DNA of 64,000 bases from Acidobacteriota bacterium (GTDB lineage Bacteria > Acidobacteriota > UBA6911). Of this stretch, positions 1-10,811 are shown piece after piece. The notes beneath the pieces are model-generated. The model was not told the origin of the DNA. It saw only the letters and a program-made list of their open reading frames with translations, and did not search any database. Made by a program: the position numbers and the translations under genes. Numbering within the stretch: the first letter of the stretch is position 1; the number at the start of each line of letters is the position of its first letter. The stretch is from NCBI GenBank assembly GCA_012719355.1, contig JAAYAM010000214.1, forward strand, positions 28,926-92,925, in the 5' to 3' direction.

Positions 1-3000
1 GCGTTCTCCCGGCCAGATCCGAAGAGATCAGATTCAAAGGGCGCCTGCAGCCGGGCCGCATGTTACTCGTCGACATGGAAGCAGGACAGATCGTGCCCGA
101 TAGGAAGCTAAAAGAGGACTTGGCGGCGCGCCGTCCTTACCGGCAGTGGCTCACGGAGAATCAGACTACGCTAAACGATCTTCCGGATCCGCCCCGTTGG
201 CACCCGACCGATTTCGACTCCATCCTGCAGAGGCAGCGATCGTTCGGATACACACGCGAAGACCTTCAGATGATCCTGGTTCCGATGGTTACCCAGGCGC
301 AGGAACCCGTGGGGTCGATGGGAACCGACACTCCACTGGCGTGCCTGTCCGACCGGCCGCAGCTCCTGTTCAACTATTTCAAACAACTCTTTGCGCAGGT
401 GACGAATCCGGCGATCGACCCCATCCGGGAAGAACTGGTGATGTCACTCACCAGCTTTATCGGCAGTCAACGCAATCTTCTGGATGAAACGCCGCAGCAC
501 TGCCATACACTGAAACTCAGCCACCCGATCCTGACCAATCATGATCTGGAGAAATTACGTCGCCTCTCCTGGGGCGATTTCCTTGCCACCACGCTCCCGA
601 TGTTCTGGCGCCCGGACGGAGGAGGTAGGGAGCTGGAGAGAGCTCTTGCGGGGCTCTGCCGCCGTGCTTCGCTGGCGATAAAGTCGGGCTATACAGTCCT
701 GATCCTCTCCGATCGCGGCATAGAGCAGGACTGGGCCCCGATACCAAGCCTTCTCGCCCTGACGGCCGTGCACAACCACCTGGTGCGGGAGAAGACCCGA
801 ACCCAGGCGGGCATCATCGTCGAATCGGGGGAACCGAGAGAAGTCATGCACTTCGCGCTTCTGCTGGGATACGGAGCAAGTGCGGTCAATCCTTACCTTG
901 CCATCGAGACAATCGGGGACCTGCACCGCAAAGGGTGGCTTCCGGAAGGGATGTCGTTGGAGGCGGCCGTCCACAACTACGAGAAAGCAATCAACAAGGG
1001 CCTCCTCAAGGTCCTCTCCAAGATGGGAATCTCGACGCTGCAAAGCTACCAGGGAGCGCAGGCATTCGAAGCAATCGGCCTCAACAGATCCGTTGTCGAT
1101 CAGTACTTCACCGGGACTCCCTCCCGCATCGAAGGGGTCGGACTCGAGGTGCTGGCACAGGAGGTCAAAACTCGGCACGACCACGCGTTTTCTGCCGTGA
1201 GTGAAGCTGAATGCGAACTCGAATCAGGCGGACAGTACCATTACCGGGTCGAGGGGGAATACCACCTGTTCAATCCGGATACCATCAGCAAGCTCAGACA
1301 TTCGGTCAGGTCCTCGAGCCAGGAAACATACCGGGAATACGCACAGCTGGTGAACGATCAGAGCCGGAAGCTCTGCACCCTGCGCGGACTGATGCGCCTG
1401 CGGAAAGCAGTCCATGAATTGCCGCTGGACAAGGTCGAACCGGCAAGCGAGATCGTGAAACGATTTGCCACCGGGGCGATGTCGTTCGGATCGATCAGCA
1501 AAGAGGCGCACGAAACACTCGCGGTAGCGATGAACCGCATAGGTGCGCGTTCAAATACGGGAGAAGGTGGAGAGGATGAAGAGCGGTTCGCACGCGATCC
1601 GAACGGCGACTGGAGGAGAAGCGCAATCAAACAGGTAGCATCAGGAAGATTCGGTGTCACCACCAATTATCTTGTAAATGCCGACGAGCTTCAGATCAAG
1701 ATCGCCCAGGGTGCAAAACCGGGAGAAGGAGGACAACTTCCGGGTCACAAAGTGGATGAGGTCATCGCCAGGGTGCGCCACTCGATCCCCGGGGTACAGC
1801 TGATCTCTCCACCCCCGCACCACGACATCTACTCGATCGAAGACCTGGCACAGCTGATCTACGATCTGAAAAATGTCAATCCGCAGGCGCGAATCTCTGT
1901 GAAGCTGGTCGCCGAGGTGGGAGTGGGGGTTGTTGCCGCGGGAGTCGCAAAAGCTCACGCCGACGCCATCCTGATCAGCGGACATGACGGCGGCACCGGC
2001 GCGTCGCCCCTGACCTCGATCAAACACTCGGGAGTCCCCTGGGAACTCGGGCTTGCCGAAACCCAACAGGTGCTCGTTCTCAACGATCTGCGCAGCCGTG
2101 TCCGCCTCCAGACGGACGGGAAACTGCAGACAGGCCGCGACGTGGTAATTGCAGCGCTGCTCGGCGCGGAGGAGTTCGGTTTCTCGACTGCCCCTCTTGT
2201 TTCGCTCGGCTGCATAATGATGCGCAAATGCCACCTGAATACGTGCCCGGTCGGAATAGCGACGCAGGATCCTCAGCTGCGGAAGAAATTCGAGGGGCAG
2301 CCGGAACATCTCATCAATTACCTCTTCTTCGTGGCGGGTGAAGTGCGGGAATTGATGGCGAGCATGGGCTTCTCATCGATGGACGAGATGATCGGACGGG
2401 TCGACATGCTGGACATGCAGGATACCATCGATCACTGGAAGGCACAGGGGCTCGATTTCTCATCAATTCTCTACGTCCCGCCTGTTCCAGGACGCGTCGG
2501 CCGCCGATGCCTGATACCCCAGAGCCACGGACTCGAGCAGGCTTTGGACTACAGACTGATCGATTACGCAAGAGATGCACTTGAAACCGGAACCCGCATC
2601 GAGATCAAGCTCCCGATCCGTAACATCCATCGCACTGTCGGGGCGATGCTGAGCGGCGAGATCGCGCGTCGCACCGGTTCCGGTGGATTGCCCGACGACA
2701 CTGTCCGGTTCCATTTCACCGGTTCCGCGGGGCAGAGTTTCGGAGCGTTTCTCGTGAAGGGAGTCACCCTCACACTCGAGGGAGACGCAAACGACTATGT
2801 CGGGAAAGGGCTCTCAGGGGGAAGAATCATAGTATATCCTCCGAAGGAATCCACATTCTCCCCCGAAGAAAGCATCATTGTCGGAAACGTGGTCCTGTAC
2901 GGGGCCACCAGCGGCGAGGCGTTTTTCAACGGAATGGCCGGCGAGAGATTCGCAGTCCGGAATTCCGGAGCAACAGCCATTGTCGAAGGTGTCGGAGATC

Positions 3001-3362
3001 ACGCCTGCGAATACATGACGCGTGGAACCGTCGTCGTTCTGGGGGAAACCGGAAGAAATTTCGCCGCGGGAATGACCGGAGGAATCGCGTATGTTCTCGA
3101 TGAGACGGGCGAATTCAGCTCGGGGCGCTGTAACCGCGCCAGTGTCGATTTGGAACAGCTGCAGGAAGACGACATAGCATTGCTCCAGGAACTGATCAGG
3201 CGTCATCACGCTCTCACCGGAAGTCCCCGCGCCCGGCGCATACTCGATGATTGGCGGCAGGTACTGCCACAGTTCGTAAAAGTGTTCCCGCAGGAATACA
3301 GGCGTGTCCTGAATATGGCTGTCGACGACAGCCGGAAAGCGAGTCAGGTCGTCAATGGGTAA
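1..3362 (+). CDS. gltB: Glutamate synthase large subunit, 5' partial
   Basis: Catalytic large subunit of glutamate synthase: glutamine plus 2-oxoglutarate gives two glutamates. The reading frame is open from base 3, upstream of the ATG at 60, and reads GRLQPGRM, a typical internal GltB segment. The gene therefore starts outside the window and the ATG at 60 is not its start. The class II glutaminase domain is missing on the left. Visible are the FMN-binding synthase domain with [14 protein letters not shown] and TGEGGED, the cysteine motif [15 protein letters not shown] that binds the 3Fe-4S cluster, and a glycine-rich C-terminal beta-helix. The stop overlaps gltD by 8 bases, which implies translational coupling. 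The family assignment is very secure. Confidence 0.97.
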   Translation, partial: VLPARSEEIRFKGRLQPGRMLLVDMEAGQIVPDRKLKEDLAARRPYRQWLTENQTTLNDLPDPPRWHPTDFDSILQRQRSFGYTREDLQMILVPMVTQAQEPVGSMGTDTPLACLSDRPQLLFNYFKQLFAQVTNPAIDPIREELVMSLTSFIGSQRNLLDETPQHCHTLKLSHPILTNHDLEKLRRLSWGDFLATTLPMFWRPDGGGRELERALAGLCRRASLAIKSGYTVLILSDRGIEQDWAPIPSLLALTAVHNHLVREKTRTQAGIIVESGEPREVMHFALLLGYGASAVNPYLAIETIGDLHRKGWLPEGMSLEAAVHNYEKAINKGLLKVLSKMGISTLQSYQGAQAFEAIGLNRSVVDQYFTGTPSRIEGVGLEVLAQEVKTRHDHAFSAVSEAECELESGGQYHYRVEGEYHLFNPDTISKLRHSVRSSSQETYREYAQLVNDQSRKLCTLRGLMRLRKAVHELPLDKVEPASEIVKRFATGAMSFGSISKEAHETLAVAMNRIGARSNTGEGGEDEERFARDPNGDWRRSAIKQVASGRFGVTTNYLVNADELQIKIAQGAKPGEGGQLPGHKVDEVIARVRHSIPGVQLISPPPHHDIYSIEDLAQLIYDLKNVNPQARISVKLVAEVGVGVVAAGVAKAHADAILISGHDGGTGASPLTSIKHSGVPWELGLAETQQVLVLNDLRSRVRLQTDGKLQTGRDVVIAALLGAEEFGFSTAPLVSLGCIMMRKCHLNTCPVGIATQDPQLRKKFEGQPEHLINYLFFVAGEVRELMASMGFSSMDEMIGRVDMLDMQDTIDHWKAQGLDFSSILYVPPVPGRVGRRCLIPQSHGLEQALDYRLIDYARDALETGTRIEIKLPIRNIHRTVGAMLSGEIARRTGSGGLPDDTVRFHFTGSAGQSFGAFLVKGVTLTLEGDANDYVGKGLSGGRIIVYPPKESTFSPEESIIVGNVVLYGATSGEAFFNGMAGERFAVRNSGATAIVEGVGDHACEYMTRGTVVVLGETGRNFAAGMTGGIAYVLDETGEFSSGRCNRASVDLEQLQEDDIALLQELIRRHHALTGSPRARRILDDWRQVLPQFVKVFPQEYRRVLNMAVDDSRKASQVVNG

Positions 3363-4767
3363 GGTTACCGGTTTTATGGAATACACGAGGGAGACGCCGG
3401 AGAGGCGGCCCGTCAGCGAGCGCATCCAGGACTTCTTTCCCGTTTACATCCCGCTCTCCGGAGAGAGTCTCCGGAAACAGGGGGCGAGATGCATGGACTG
3501 CGGGGTTCCATTCTGTCATACCGGGTGCCCGCTGAATAACCTCATCCCGGACTGGAACGACCTGGTCTATCGTGACAGGTGGCATGACGCGATACGCGCT
3601 CTGCACTCCACAAACAACTTTCCCGAGTTCACAGGGCTTGTCTGCCCTGCTCCATGCGAGGCTTCATGCGTACTGGGCATCAACGAGCCTCCCGTATCAA
3701 TCAAGGCCATCGAACATGCGATAGTCGAGAGAGCTTTCCACGAAGGATGGATTGTTCCGGAAGTACCCGAAATCAGGACGGGAAGACGCGTGGCGGTGAT
3801 CGGTTCCGGTCCTTCAGGGCTTGCGGCGGCTCAGCAGCTGAATCGCGCCGGCCATAACGTGGTCGTGTTTGAAAAGGCCGACCGGATCGGCGGCATCCTC
3901 CGTTACGGCATACCGGATTTCAAACTTGAGAAGGGGGTGCTCGACCGCAGGCTCGACCAGTTGATGAAGGAAGGGATTGAGTTCCAGCCCCGGTCACACG
4001 TAGGTGTCGATCTTTCTATCGAAGTGCTGCGTCGCAAATTCGATGCGGTTCTTCTTGCAGGGGGAGCAGAGCATCCCAGAGATCTGAATGTGCCGGGACG
4101 CGAACTGAAGGGCATACACTTTGCCATGGAATTCCTGACGCAGCAGAACCGGCGCTGCGCCGGCGACCGGGTGGGATCAAAGAACGAAATCCTCGCCACA
4201 GGCAAGCGCGTTATCATCATCGGCGGCGGCGATACGGGGGCTGACTGTCTGGGCACCGCGCACCGGCAACGGGCGCTTTCCGTTCACCAGCTCGAAATCA
4301 TGCCCATGCCCCCCGAGGAGCGGGCTCCCCATACTCCCTGGCCACAATGGCCTCTGATGCTGCGCGTCGAAAGCTCTCACGAAGAGGGTGGCTTGCGGGA
4401 ATGGAGCACCGCGACTCTCAGATTCTCCGGTTATGAGAAGGGGAACGTCGCAAGACTTCACACTACGCGAGTTGGTCCGCCCCCTTCATTCGAACCGATT
4501 CCGGAATCCGAGACCGAACTCGAAGCCGACCTTGTGCTGCTCGCACTCGGATTTGCCGGCCCGTCAAAGAACCCGCTGCTGAATCAGCTCGGGATCTCGA
4601 TGGACTCGCGTGGAAATGTCGCCACAGACGCAAACTACATGACTTCGGTGCCCGGCGTTTTCGCAGCGGGAGATATGCGGCGGGGACAGTCGCTCGTCGT
4701 ATGGGCAATAAGCGAGGGCCGCCAAGCGGCTCACTGCATCAACCAGTATCTGCGGACTATCAGGTAA
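3355..4767 (+). CDS. gltD: Glutamate synthase small subunit
   Basis: FAD- and NAD(P)H-binding subunit, 470 residues, that feeds electrons to GltB. The N-terminus carries the cysteine-rich 4Fe-4S region ([14 protein letters not shown], then CPAPCEASC). It is followed by an FAD-binding Rossmann motif [12 protein letters not shown] near residue 143, a second nucleotide-binding motif [11 protein letters not shown], and the C-terminal FAD motif [19 protein letters not shown]. The length is normal for GltD. The start overlaps the gltB stop by 8 bases. A convergent terminator hairpin follows immediately. A second GltD-like module sits in the NfnAB-type fusion at 36.7-39.1 kb; this copy is assigned to glutamate synthase because it is coupled to gltB. 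Confidence 0.97.
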   Translation: MGKVTGFMEYTRETPERRPVSERIQDFFPVYIPLSGESLRKQGARCMDCGVPFCHTGCPLNNLIPDWNDLVYRDRWHDAIRALHSTNNFPEFTGLVCPAPCEASCVLGINEPPVSIKAIEHAIVERAFHEGWIVPEVPEIRTGRRVAVIGSGPSGLAAAQQLNRAGHNVVVFEKADRIGGILRYGIPDFKLEKGVLDRRLDQLMKEGIEFQPRSHVGVDLSIEVLRRKFDAVLLAGGAEHPRDLNVPGRELKGIHFAMEFLTQQNRRCAGDRVGSKNEILATGKRVIIIGGGDTGADCLGTAHRQRALSVHQLEIMPMPPEERAPHTPWPQWPLMLRVESSHEEGGLREWSTATLRFSGYEKGNVARLHTTRVGPPPSFEPIPESETELEADLVLLALGFAGPSKNPLLNQLGISMDSRGNVATDANYMTSVPGVFAAGDMRRGQSLVVWAISEGRQAAHCINQYLRTIR

Positions 4768-4771
4768 GCAG

Positions 4772-4795
4772 GGCAGGAAGCGCTCACTTCCTGCC
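4772..4795. terminator. Hairpin between convergent genes
   Basis: A 9-bp perfect stem (GGCAGGAAG / CTTCCTGCC) with a 6-base loop lies five bases after the gltD stop and just before the end of the convergent CoA-transferase gene. The plus-strand side is followed by a T-rich stretch (TTATTCC), so termination of gltBD is the likelier role. It could act in both directions. Confidence 0.6.
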
Positions 4796-4803
4796 TTATT
4801 CCA

Positions 4804-6333
4804 TCATTCTTCCGGTGCCGGATCGGGAAAGCTGCGGCAACAGGCATCGTATTCCTTCCACCAGCTGTGCAGCACCTCCATATTGGTGGCCCGCGGTTCG
4901 TCTCCTCCACCGGCCAGCCTCAGATAGTCACGCAGCACGGGCCGGAAATGAGGATGCGCGCATTTCGAAATGATATCTTCGGCGCGACGCCGTGCCGACC
5001 GTATTTCGGTATTCAGGGCGAAACCCTGCTCCGTCACCACACAATGTATGTCATGCTCGGTGTGATCTATGTGGCGCACGTAGGGCATTATGCAGCTGAC
5101 GGTGCGCCCGTTTTTCAGCCGGCGCACGGAAGGAGAATGCACGATGCTCAGATAGGCGTGCCGGAAGAAATCGCCGCTCCCGCCAAGCCCGTTAATTACC
5201 CTGGAACCGTCGACGTGCGTCGAATTAACGTGCCCGTATATGTCCACCTCAATCGGCGTATTCATGGCGATCACATAAAGCCGGGTGATCAGTTCAGCGT
5301 TATTGGAGAGCCACATCGGCCGCAGGACCACCTTTTCGCGGCAGCGCGCAAACAACCGCTGAAATTCCAGCCTGCTCGCTTCAGAAAACGAGAAGGCAGT
5401 CGCAGATGCGCTCTCGAATTTGTCGTCATCCTCGACGTAGCGCATCATCCCATCCTGGAATACTTCAGTCCAGAACCGGATCTTCTGGAACGGCGATTCG
5501 TACAGCTCGCTGACGATGGCATTGGCGACGTTCCCGACGCCGGACTGGATCGGAGGAAGCCGTTTTCCCCAGTTGAATTTCCCCTGGCAGTACAACAGGA
5601 ATTCGATTACGTTTTGCGCGATCTGCTTGTCCGCAGCGGACGTCGGCTTGAAAGCGACCGGGTAGTCAGGCTTGTCGGACTGGATCAGCGCGACTACCTT
5701 GCTCTTGTCGATCTCTACATATGGAGTTCCGACCCTGTCGTTTACATTGACGATAGGGATGGGCCATCCCACTCTCGGATGGACACTCGGCAGCGCAATG
5801 TCGTGAAAGCCCGTGTAATCGGGAATCGATGGATTCACTTCCAAAATGATCTTCTTGGCGATCTTCAACGCTTCGGCGGAGATTCCCACGGAAGAGGACA
5901 GAATCACGCTGCCGTCCTGGCGGATACGGGAAACCTCGACAACAGCCAGATCGATGTCACCGTAGAATCCATAGAGCAGGTTTCGAGCAAAGGAAGAAAG
6001 ATGGACATCGGTAAAATCCATCTCGCCGGCATTGATCATCTTGCGCGATACACTCGACGACATGTACGGTCCGCGCTTACCCACGAATGAAGCGATGGGG
6101 TTCTCCACATCTTCCGAAAGGGACGCGCCGCTAAAAAGTCCTATCTTCGTCTTGGGCGCGTTCTGCGCCAGATGGCGTGCCAGTGCCGGAATAAAAACCT
6201 TCGGCTCGCCTGTCTTCGTAAATCCGCTGATCGCGACTTTGCAGCGATCATGAACATACTTCACGGCTTCTTCAACAGGAACGAGCTTCTCCAGCAATTC
6301 CTTGCATTCAACACGTTCGGTTAATATTGCCAT
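4804..6333 (-). CDS. Acetyl-CoA hydrolase/transferase family protein
   Basis: Member of the acetyl-CoA hydrolase / succinyl-CoA:acetate CoA-transferase family (Ach1, Cat1, AarC relatives), about 509 residues. The segment FWTEVFQDG contains the glutamate (about residue 290) expected to form the glutamyl-CoA thioester intermediate, and the oxyanion-type glycine motif GVGNVANAI lies just before it. The C-terminal region has VVTEQGFAL. The ORF track starts at 6420, but the ATG at 6333 (MAILTERV) has GGGAG 7 bases upstream and matches the family N-terminus, so I use it. It would interconvert acetate and acetyl-CoA, or move CoA between acids; sequence alone does not settle transferase against hydrolase. 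A sigma70-like promoter lies about 330 bases upstream. Confidence 0.88.
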   Translation of the reverse strand: MAILTERVECKELLEKLVPVEEAVKYVHDRCKVAISGFTKTGEPKVFIPALARHLAQNAPKTKIGLFSGASLSEDVENPIASFVGKRGPYMSSSVSRKMINAGEMDFTDVHLSSFARNLLYGFYGDIDLAVVEVSRIRQDGSVILSSSVGISAEALKIAKKIILEVNPSIPDYTGFHDIALPSVHPRVGWPIPIVNVNDRVGTPYVEIDKSKVVALIQSDKPDYPVAFKPTSAADKQIAQNVIEFLLYCQGKFNWGKRLPPIQSGVGNVANAIVSELYESPFQKIRFWTEVFQDGMMRYVEDDDKFESASATAFSFSEASRLEFQRLFARCREKVVLRPMWLSNNAELITRLYVIAMNTPIEVDIYGHVNSTHVDGSRVINGLGGSGDFFRHAYLSIVHSPSVRRLKNGRTVSCIMPYVRHIDHTEHDIHCVVTEQGFALNTEIRSARRRAEDIISKCAHPHFRPVLRDYLRLAGGGDEPRATNMEVLHSWWKEYDACCRSFPDPAPEE

Positions 6334-6696
6334 TGGTCCACTCCCACAAAATTCCCCATGCTGCGGGCACGCAGGCCTTCCTCGCCGCGCGTTTCCTGAC
6401 GACACTCCACTTATCGTCACCGCCGAAACTCATAAGTATCTCATATTACCAACTCCGGTTGCGTGCCGCACAGAAAATAGGCCAAAACCGGGAAGAACTA
6501 TGAATTTACGGGTATGAAAAGGCGACTGCGGCGGGGGAACATCAGCTCGGGCAATCGAAGCCTACACCCTGAATCGCGCTGGGGTGCCGGACTGAGGCTT
6601 CAACAGGATCATGAACTAGTATAGCCTTTTCGCAACAATGGCCTCACCCGGCACCGAGCGCATTCTACGTATCCTGGCGGTGTTGTCAAGGACTAA
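6334..6696. other. 363-bp intergenic leader region
   Basis: Non-coding stretch between the start of the CoA-transferase gene and the end of the molybdenum hydroxylase operon, both on the minus strand. It holds a good sigma70-type promoter at its far end (6662-6689) and otherwise no ORF with a ribosome binding site. The implied 5' leader of about 320 bases is long, but I could not recognise a known riboswitch in it. Confidence 0.5.
6662..6689 (-). promoter_or_regulatory. Sigma70-like promoter for CoA-transferase gene
   Basis: On the minus strand TTGACA (6689-6684) is followed after 16 bases by TAGAAT (6667-6662). The -35 box is perfect and the -10 box is 4 of 6 to consensus. It points at the CoA-transferase gene and lies immediately after the end of the upstream operon. 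Confidence 0.55.
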
Positions 6697-7671
6697 TCAA
6701 CTAATAAATTGGCAGATCGTCTCCTCGACAGCCCCCTTGACCATTTCGACCTTGTAGGCATTGTCTTTGAGCGGAGTGGCACCGTCAACGGCGGCTTCCG
6801 CGGCAGCAACAGCGACAGCGGCGTCGATCTTCCGTCCCTCCAGAACCTTTTCGGCTGAAGCAGCCCTCCAGGGATAAGGAGCGACTCCGGCAAGGGCGAT
6901 TCTGGCGGTCCGGACAATACCGTTGTCCAACTGCAGCGCTATCGCGACTCCGGCCTGAGCAAAATCCCACGATCCGCGCGTCCTGACTTTTCGGTAGGCA
7001 CTCTTCATCTCACCCTTGACAGCGGGGAGCTGCACGCCAGTGAGGATTTCTCCGGAAAGAAGAATCGTCTCCCTGTCGATGACGCTGTCGGGCTTAACGA
7101 AGAAACTCTCGATCTTCACGGTCTTGTTGCCAGAAGGCCCTGCAATCGAGACCTGCGCCTGCAAAGCCAGCAGGGCCACCGCCATGTCGGAGGGATGGAC
7201 GGCAAAACAGGGGCCTCCACCAAAGATTGCGTGATACTGACTCTCCCCGTTGTACCCGTAGCACGTGCTTCCTCCCTTCTTGAAGCACCGGAGATCACTA
7301 CGATAGTACCAGCAGCGGAGTTTCTGACAGAGATTCCCTCCGATGGTTCCCTGATGCCTGATCTGGGGAGTTCCGACGGAGTTCGCGGCCATTGCAAGCA
7401 CCGGGTATTTCGCAACGATACCGCTGTCGACGGCAATTTCGGCCAGCGTAGTCATAGCGCCGATTCTCATGCTGCCGTCGGTCCGGGAGGATATGCCTTT
7501 CAACTCCCGGATGTTGCTGATGCTCACGATCTTTTCGGTCTGAAAAATCTCGTCGCGCAGGCAGCCGAGCAGATCGGTCCCGCCCGCATGCAGCCTGGCG
7601 TCCTTTGCACTCGATGCCTTGATTGCCTCAGCGAGCGAGCCGGCTTTGACATATGAGAAGTTGTTCATCAT
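6697..7671 (-). CDS. Molybdenum hydroxylase FAD-binding subunit (PaoB-like)
   Basis: FAD-binding medium subunit (CoxM/PaoB type) of a xanthine-dehydrogenase-family enzyme, 324 residues. The N-terminal FAD motif is LHAGGTDLLG and the second is GTIGGNLCQ. Between them and the HPSDMAVALLAL segment is a cysteine-rich insert (RCWYY, RCFKKG, STCYG, GGPCFAVHPSD). This is the pattern seen in PaoB and in 4-hydroxybenzoyl-CoA reductase, where it binds an extra 4Fe-4S cluster, so one is inferred here. The gene is last in a three-gene operon. Its start is preceded by a strong GGAGGGG that overlaps the end of the large-subunit gene (stop at 7675). The substrate is unknown; aldehydes are plausible by analogy with PaoABC. 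Confidence 0.88.
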   Translation of the reverse strand: MMNNFSYVKAGSLAEAIKASSAKDARLHAGGTDLLGCLRDEIFQTEKIVSISNIRELKGISSRTDGSMRIGAMTTLAEIAVDSGIVAKYPVLAMAANSVGTPQIRHQGTIGGNLCQKLRCWYYRSDLRCFKKGGSTCYGYNGESQYHAIFGGGPCFAVHPSDMAVALLALQAQVSIAGPSGNKTVKIESFFVKPDSVIDRETILLSGEILTGVQLPAVKGEMKSAYRKVRTRGSWDFAQAGVAIALQLDNGIVRTARIALAGVAPYPWRAASAEKVLEGRKIDAAVAVAAAEAAVDGATPLKDNAYKVEMVKGAVEETICQFIS

Positions 7672-7674
7672 GGC

Positions 7675-9972
7675 TCATCCCCTCCTCTTTCTACTGAGCA
7701 GTTCCAGGATCATCCGGTTGTCCACCGGACCGTCAGTCGGCCGCACCCCAATGGCATTGTAGATTGCGTTGGCAATCGCGGCCGCAGTGGGAACGTGCCC
7801 GGGCTCGCCCAGCCCTTTACATCCGACGTTGTTGCACTCGTTGTCCTTCAGATCGACTGGAACGACCTCGGGGCGTACCGGAACGTCCAGTGCGGTAGGG
7901 ACTTTGTAATCATGCAAATTCGTATTGCACATCTTTCCGGTCTGCGGATCCATTACGCGTTTTTCAGTAAGGGCGTACCCCAGCCCCTGTGTCATGCCGC
8001 CATAAACCTGGTTTTCGTAAGATTTAAGATTAACAACGCGGCCACTGTCGTTCGCCCCGACGAGGCGCACGACTTTCACTTCGCCGGTTTTGGTATTGAC
8101 TTCGACTTCAGCGAACTGCGCGGAAAACGGCATGACGGCCTTGCCGGCAGGGTTGGCTTCCCTGTTCCCTATTGCTATGACATCCAGCACACCTTTTGTC
8201 CTGAATATCTCCTCGAGCGTCTTCTTCTTGGAAGGGTTGCTGCGGCTCACGATTGACTTATCCCTGATTTCCAGATCGTCCGCCGTCACCCCCAGTATCT
8301 CAGCGGCCCAGCCAAAAATCTGGCGCTTGACCAGCCACGCTCCCCTTCGTACCGCCGGCGCGAGGCTCGCCAGGGTCATGCTGCCGCCGCTGCTCGATGC
8401 GTATGGAGTGATGGCTGTATCGGCATTGATCATCCGGATATTTTCCACGGGAATCCCAAGCTCTTCGGCCGCCACCATGGCAGCCGTCGTCTTCGTCCCC
8501 GTGCCCAGATCCATCGCTCCCGTCTTCACGGTCACGCCGCCGTCCGCAAACATCCTGACTTCTGCAGTATACGGCGGTCCGCCGGACCCCATCATCCACA
8601 GTCCGGCAGCCATCCCGACACCCCGTTTAATATGGCCAGACTCAGTCTTCGTCGCCTTGGCTTCGCTCCACCCGAACTTCTTCGCTCCTTCGATAATGCA
8701 GTCCTTCAATCCGGCGCTGGAATAGGGGACACGCCGTGACGGGCTGATCTCGGTGAAATTCTTGAGCCGGAATTCCACCGGATCCATGTTCAGTTTCTCT
8801 GCCAGCATGTCCATCATCTGTTCGAGCGACCATGCAGCAGTCGGGAAACCCGGGGCGCGAAATGCGCGCGATCGTCCGGCATTCGTGTAGATCCCGCTCT
8901 CCAGAACCATCACGTTGGGACATTTGTATAATTCCTGGAACAGGAATCCGACGAACGCCATCGACGAGTAAGCGCCCGGCGTGAATACGCACGTCAGTTG
9001 AAGGGCCGTGAGGGTGCCGTCCTTTTTCACCCCGGCCTTGACCGTCATCTTCGCATTGGGCCTGTTGCCCACGCACAGCATGGTCTCTTCCCTGGTGAGC
9101 ATCAGTTTCACCGGCCGCGATGCCTTGCGCGAGAGAAGCGCGGCGATGATGGTGTATTTCCCCAATTCGAGCTTCGATCCAAAAGCCCCTCCGACGTAGG
9201 GACAGAGAAACCGCACGTTGTTGTAAGGCATATTCATGGTGCGTGCGAATGACATCAGGCCCGCGTCGTAGACCCCCTGGCTGGAATCCCACACCGTGAT
9301 CTTTTCGCCGTCCCATTTCACCACGGATCCGTGTGTTTCAATCGTCGTGTGCATCTGGACTGGAGTGCGAAACGTCTCTTCCAGCACGATATCGGCTTCC
9401 ACGAATCCCTTCTCGACGTCTCCTCTCGTTTGCGGCCTCGGTTTTCCGGCGGCATTGCCGCCAGGATGGATCTCCGGAGCGCCGGGTTTCAACGCAGAAT
9501 CTTCGTCCACCACAAACGGGAGTTCTTCGTATTCCACCTTGATCGCTTTTGCAGCGTCCCATGCCTGATAAGGAGTCTGGGCCGCGACCGCGGCTACTTC
9601 TTCTCCCTGGTGGCGGCAGTGTGGATCGAAAAGCTTGCTTTGAGCCCCGTACCAGCTTATGTCGGCGCCCGGCGTACTGCCGGTTATCACAGCCACTACG
9701 CCAGGCATCTTTTCTGCGGCGCTGGTGTCGATGCGCTTTACCATCGCGTGGGCATGAGGACACCTGAGTATGGCGCCGTAAACCATCTCGGGAAGAATCA
9801 CATCGTAGGTGAATAGGGCTTTGCCCGACACTCGTTCATATGCATCAACCCGGGGAATCCCTTTACCCACGATGCGCGTCTCGCCCCAAGGATCCATGGT
9901 GTCTTCAGAAGGGGCGGGCGGTTCGAAGCTGTTGCGGAAGTTCTCCTCAAGTCTGTCGTAGAATTCGGTCAT
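7675..9972 (-). CDS. Molybdenum hydroxylase molybdopterin subunit (PaoC-like)
   Basis: Large molybdenum-cofactor-binding subunit, 765 residues, of the xanthine dehydrogenase / aldehyde oxidoreductase family. The N-terminal domain shows the family pattern DAYERVSGKALFTYDV. Later motifs include GGAFGSK, the segment RAFRAPGFPTAAWSLEQ, and near the C-terminus KGLGEPGHVPTAAAIANAI, which carries the glutamate expected to act as catalytic base. No signal peptide is visible; export would be by piggy-back with the Tat-signal-bearing iron-sulfur subunit, as in PaoABC. The start overlaps the stop of the upstream gene as TGATG, indicating tight coupling. No XdhC/PaoD-type cofactor-insertion chaperone is present in the window. 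Confidence 0.93.
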   Translation of the reverse strand: MTEFYDRLEENFRNSFEPPAPSEDTMDPWGETRIVGKGIPRVDAYERVSGKALFTYDVILPEMVYGAILRCPHAHAMVKRIDTSAAEKMPGVVAVITGSTPGADISWYGAQSKLFDPHCRHQGEEVAAVAAQTPYQAWDAAKAIKVEYEELPFVVDEDSALKPGAPEIHPGGNAAGKPRPQTRGDVEKGFVEADIVLEETFRTPVQMHTTIETHGSVVKWDGEKITVWDSSQGVYDAGLMSFARTMNMPYNNVRFLCPYVGGAFGSKLELGKYTIIAALLSRKASRPVKLMLTREETMLCVGNRPNAKMTVKAGVKKDGTLTALQLTCVFTPGAYSSMAFVGFLFQELYKCPNVMVLESGIYTNAGRSRAFRAPGFPTAAWSLEQMMDMLAEKLNMDPVEFRLKNFTEISPSRRVPYSSAGLKDCIIEGAKKFGWSEAKATKTESGHIKRGVGMAAGLWMMGSGGPPYTAEVRMFADGGVTVKTGAMDLGTGTKTTAAMVAAEELGIPVENIRMINADTAITPYASSSGGSMTLASLAPAVRRGAWLVKRQIFGWAAEILGVTADDLEIRDKSIVSRSNPSKKKTLEEIFRTKGVLDVIAIGNREANPAGKAVMPFSAQFAEVEVNTKTGEVKVVRLVGANDSGRVVNLKSYENQVYGGMTQGLGYALTEKRVMDPQTGKMCNTNLHDYKVPTALDVPVRPEVVPVDLKDNECNNVGCKGLGEPGHVPTAAAIANAIYNAIGVRPTDGPVDNRMILELLSRKRRG

Positions 9973-10601
9973 CAGGCGCCTCCCTTCTGCTTACGTAATT
10001 CAGCCGCTTTGGCCGCCGCGCTGAAGATGTTCGTGTAGGCTCCGCAACGGCACAGATTGCCGCTCACTGCGGTCCGGATCTGGTCCATGGTCGGGCTTGG
10101 ATTTACCCGCAGCAATCCTTCGACCGCCATGATTTGTCCGGGAGTGCAGAATCCGCACTGGAAAGCGTCCTCTTCAAGGAAAGCCTGCTGGACAGGACCC
10201 AGCCGCTCCCCTTCAAGCAAACCTTCTACAGTGGTGATCTCATGTCCTTCGGCTTCGACCGCGAGGGTCATGCATGAGTAGCGGGGTCTGCCGTCTATCA
10301 GCACGGTGCATGCGCCACACTCACCCCGCTCGCATCCGATCTTTGTCCCGGTCAGGCCAAGCACTTCCCTCAGCACGTATGCCAGCGTCCACCGCGGCTC
10401 AACCAGGACCTTCCGCGTTGCTCCGTTCACGTGCAGACTGACGGTCACAGTGCTGCCGGTCGCTTCAATCTCCTGTGCCGCAGCAGGTGGTGCGTCTTTC
10501 AACGAGACGGCCACTACGGCTCCTGCGCTGACGGAACTTAGGAAACCTCTCCGGGTCAATCCCGGCGTAGAGCCGGGACTGTCATCGCGTTCTTCTGCCA
10601 T
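9972..10601 (-). CDS. Molybdenum hydroxylase 2Fe-2S subunit with Tat signal (PaoA-like)
   Basis: Small iron-sulfur subunit, about 209 residues. A twin-arginine signal (LTRRGFLSSVSAGAVVAV) indicates export of the folded complex. The plant-type 2Fe-2S domain has CERGECGACTVLIDG with a fourth cysteine in RYSCM. The second cluster uses CGFCTPGQ and CRCGAY. I place the start at 10601 rather than 10652 because GGAGG lies 7 bases upstream and the next residues lead straight into the Tat motif. It is the first gene of the operon (small, large, FAD subunit), the same order of partners as a periplasmic aldehyde oxidoreductase. It diverges from serC across about 210 bases. Confidence 0.92.
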   Translation of the reverse strand: MAEERDDSPGSTPGLTRRGFLSSVSAGAVVAVSLKDAPPAAAQEIEATGSTVTVSLHVNGATRKVLVEPRWTLAYVLREVLGLTGTKIGCERGECGACTVLIDGRPRYSCMTLAVEAEGHEITTVEGLLEGERLGPVQQAFLEEDAFQCGFCTPGQIMAVEGLLRVNPSPTMDQIRTAVSGNLCRCGAYTNIFSAAAKAAELRKQKGGA

Positions 10602-10811
10602 ATTGTATCCTCCACAAGGGTTTGCCGGATGCGGAAATGAAACGCCATACAATCATGAAAGCCAGGCTGCAGTCCGGCTGCGTGGTGTCGATTCTACCAG
10701 CAGGATCGGGGCTGTTCAAAATCCATTTTTGCCCGATCGGCTCTATAAACGCTTTTAACCGGTGTGGGAGGAGTACTATAGTATGCTGTCCAATAGGAGA
10801 GCGGAACACGT

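Noticed and set aside
4867-6090. 407-codon ORF on the plus strand
   Set aside because: Fully antisense to the CoA-transferase gene, without ribosome binding site or domain; a shadow of a GC-rich gene.
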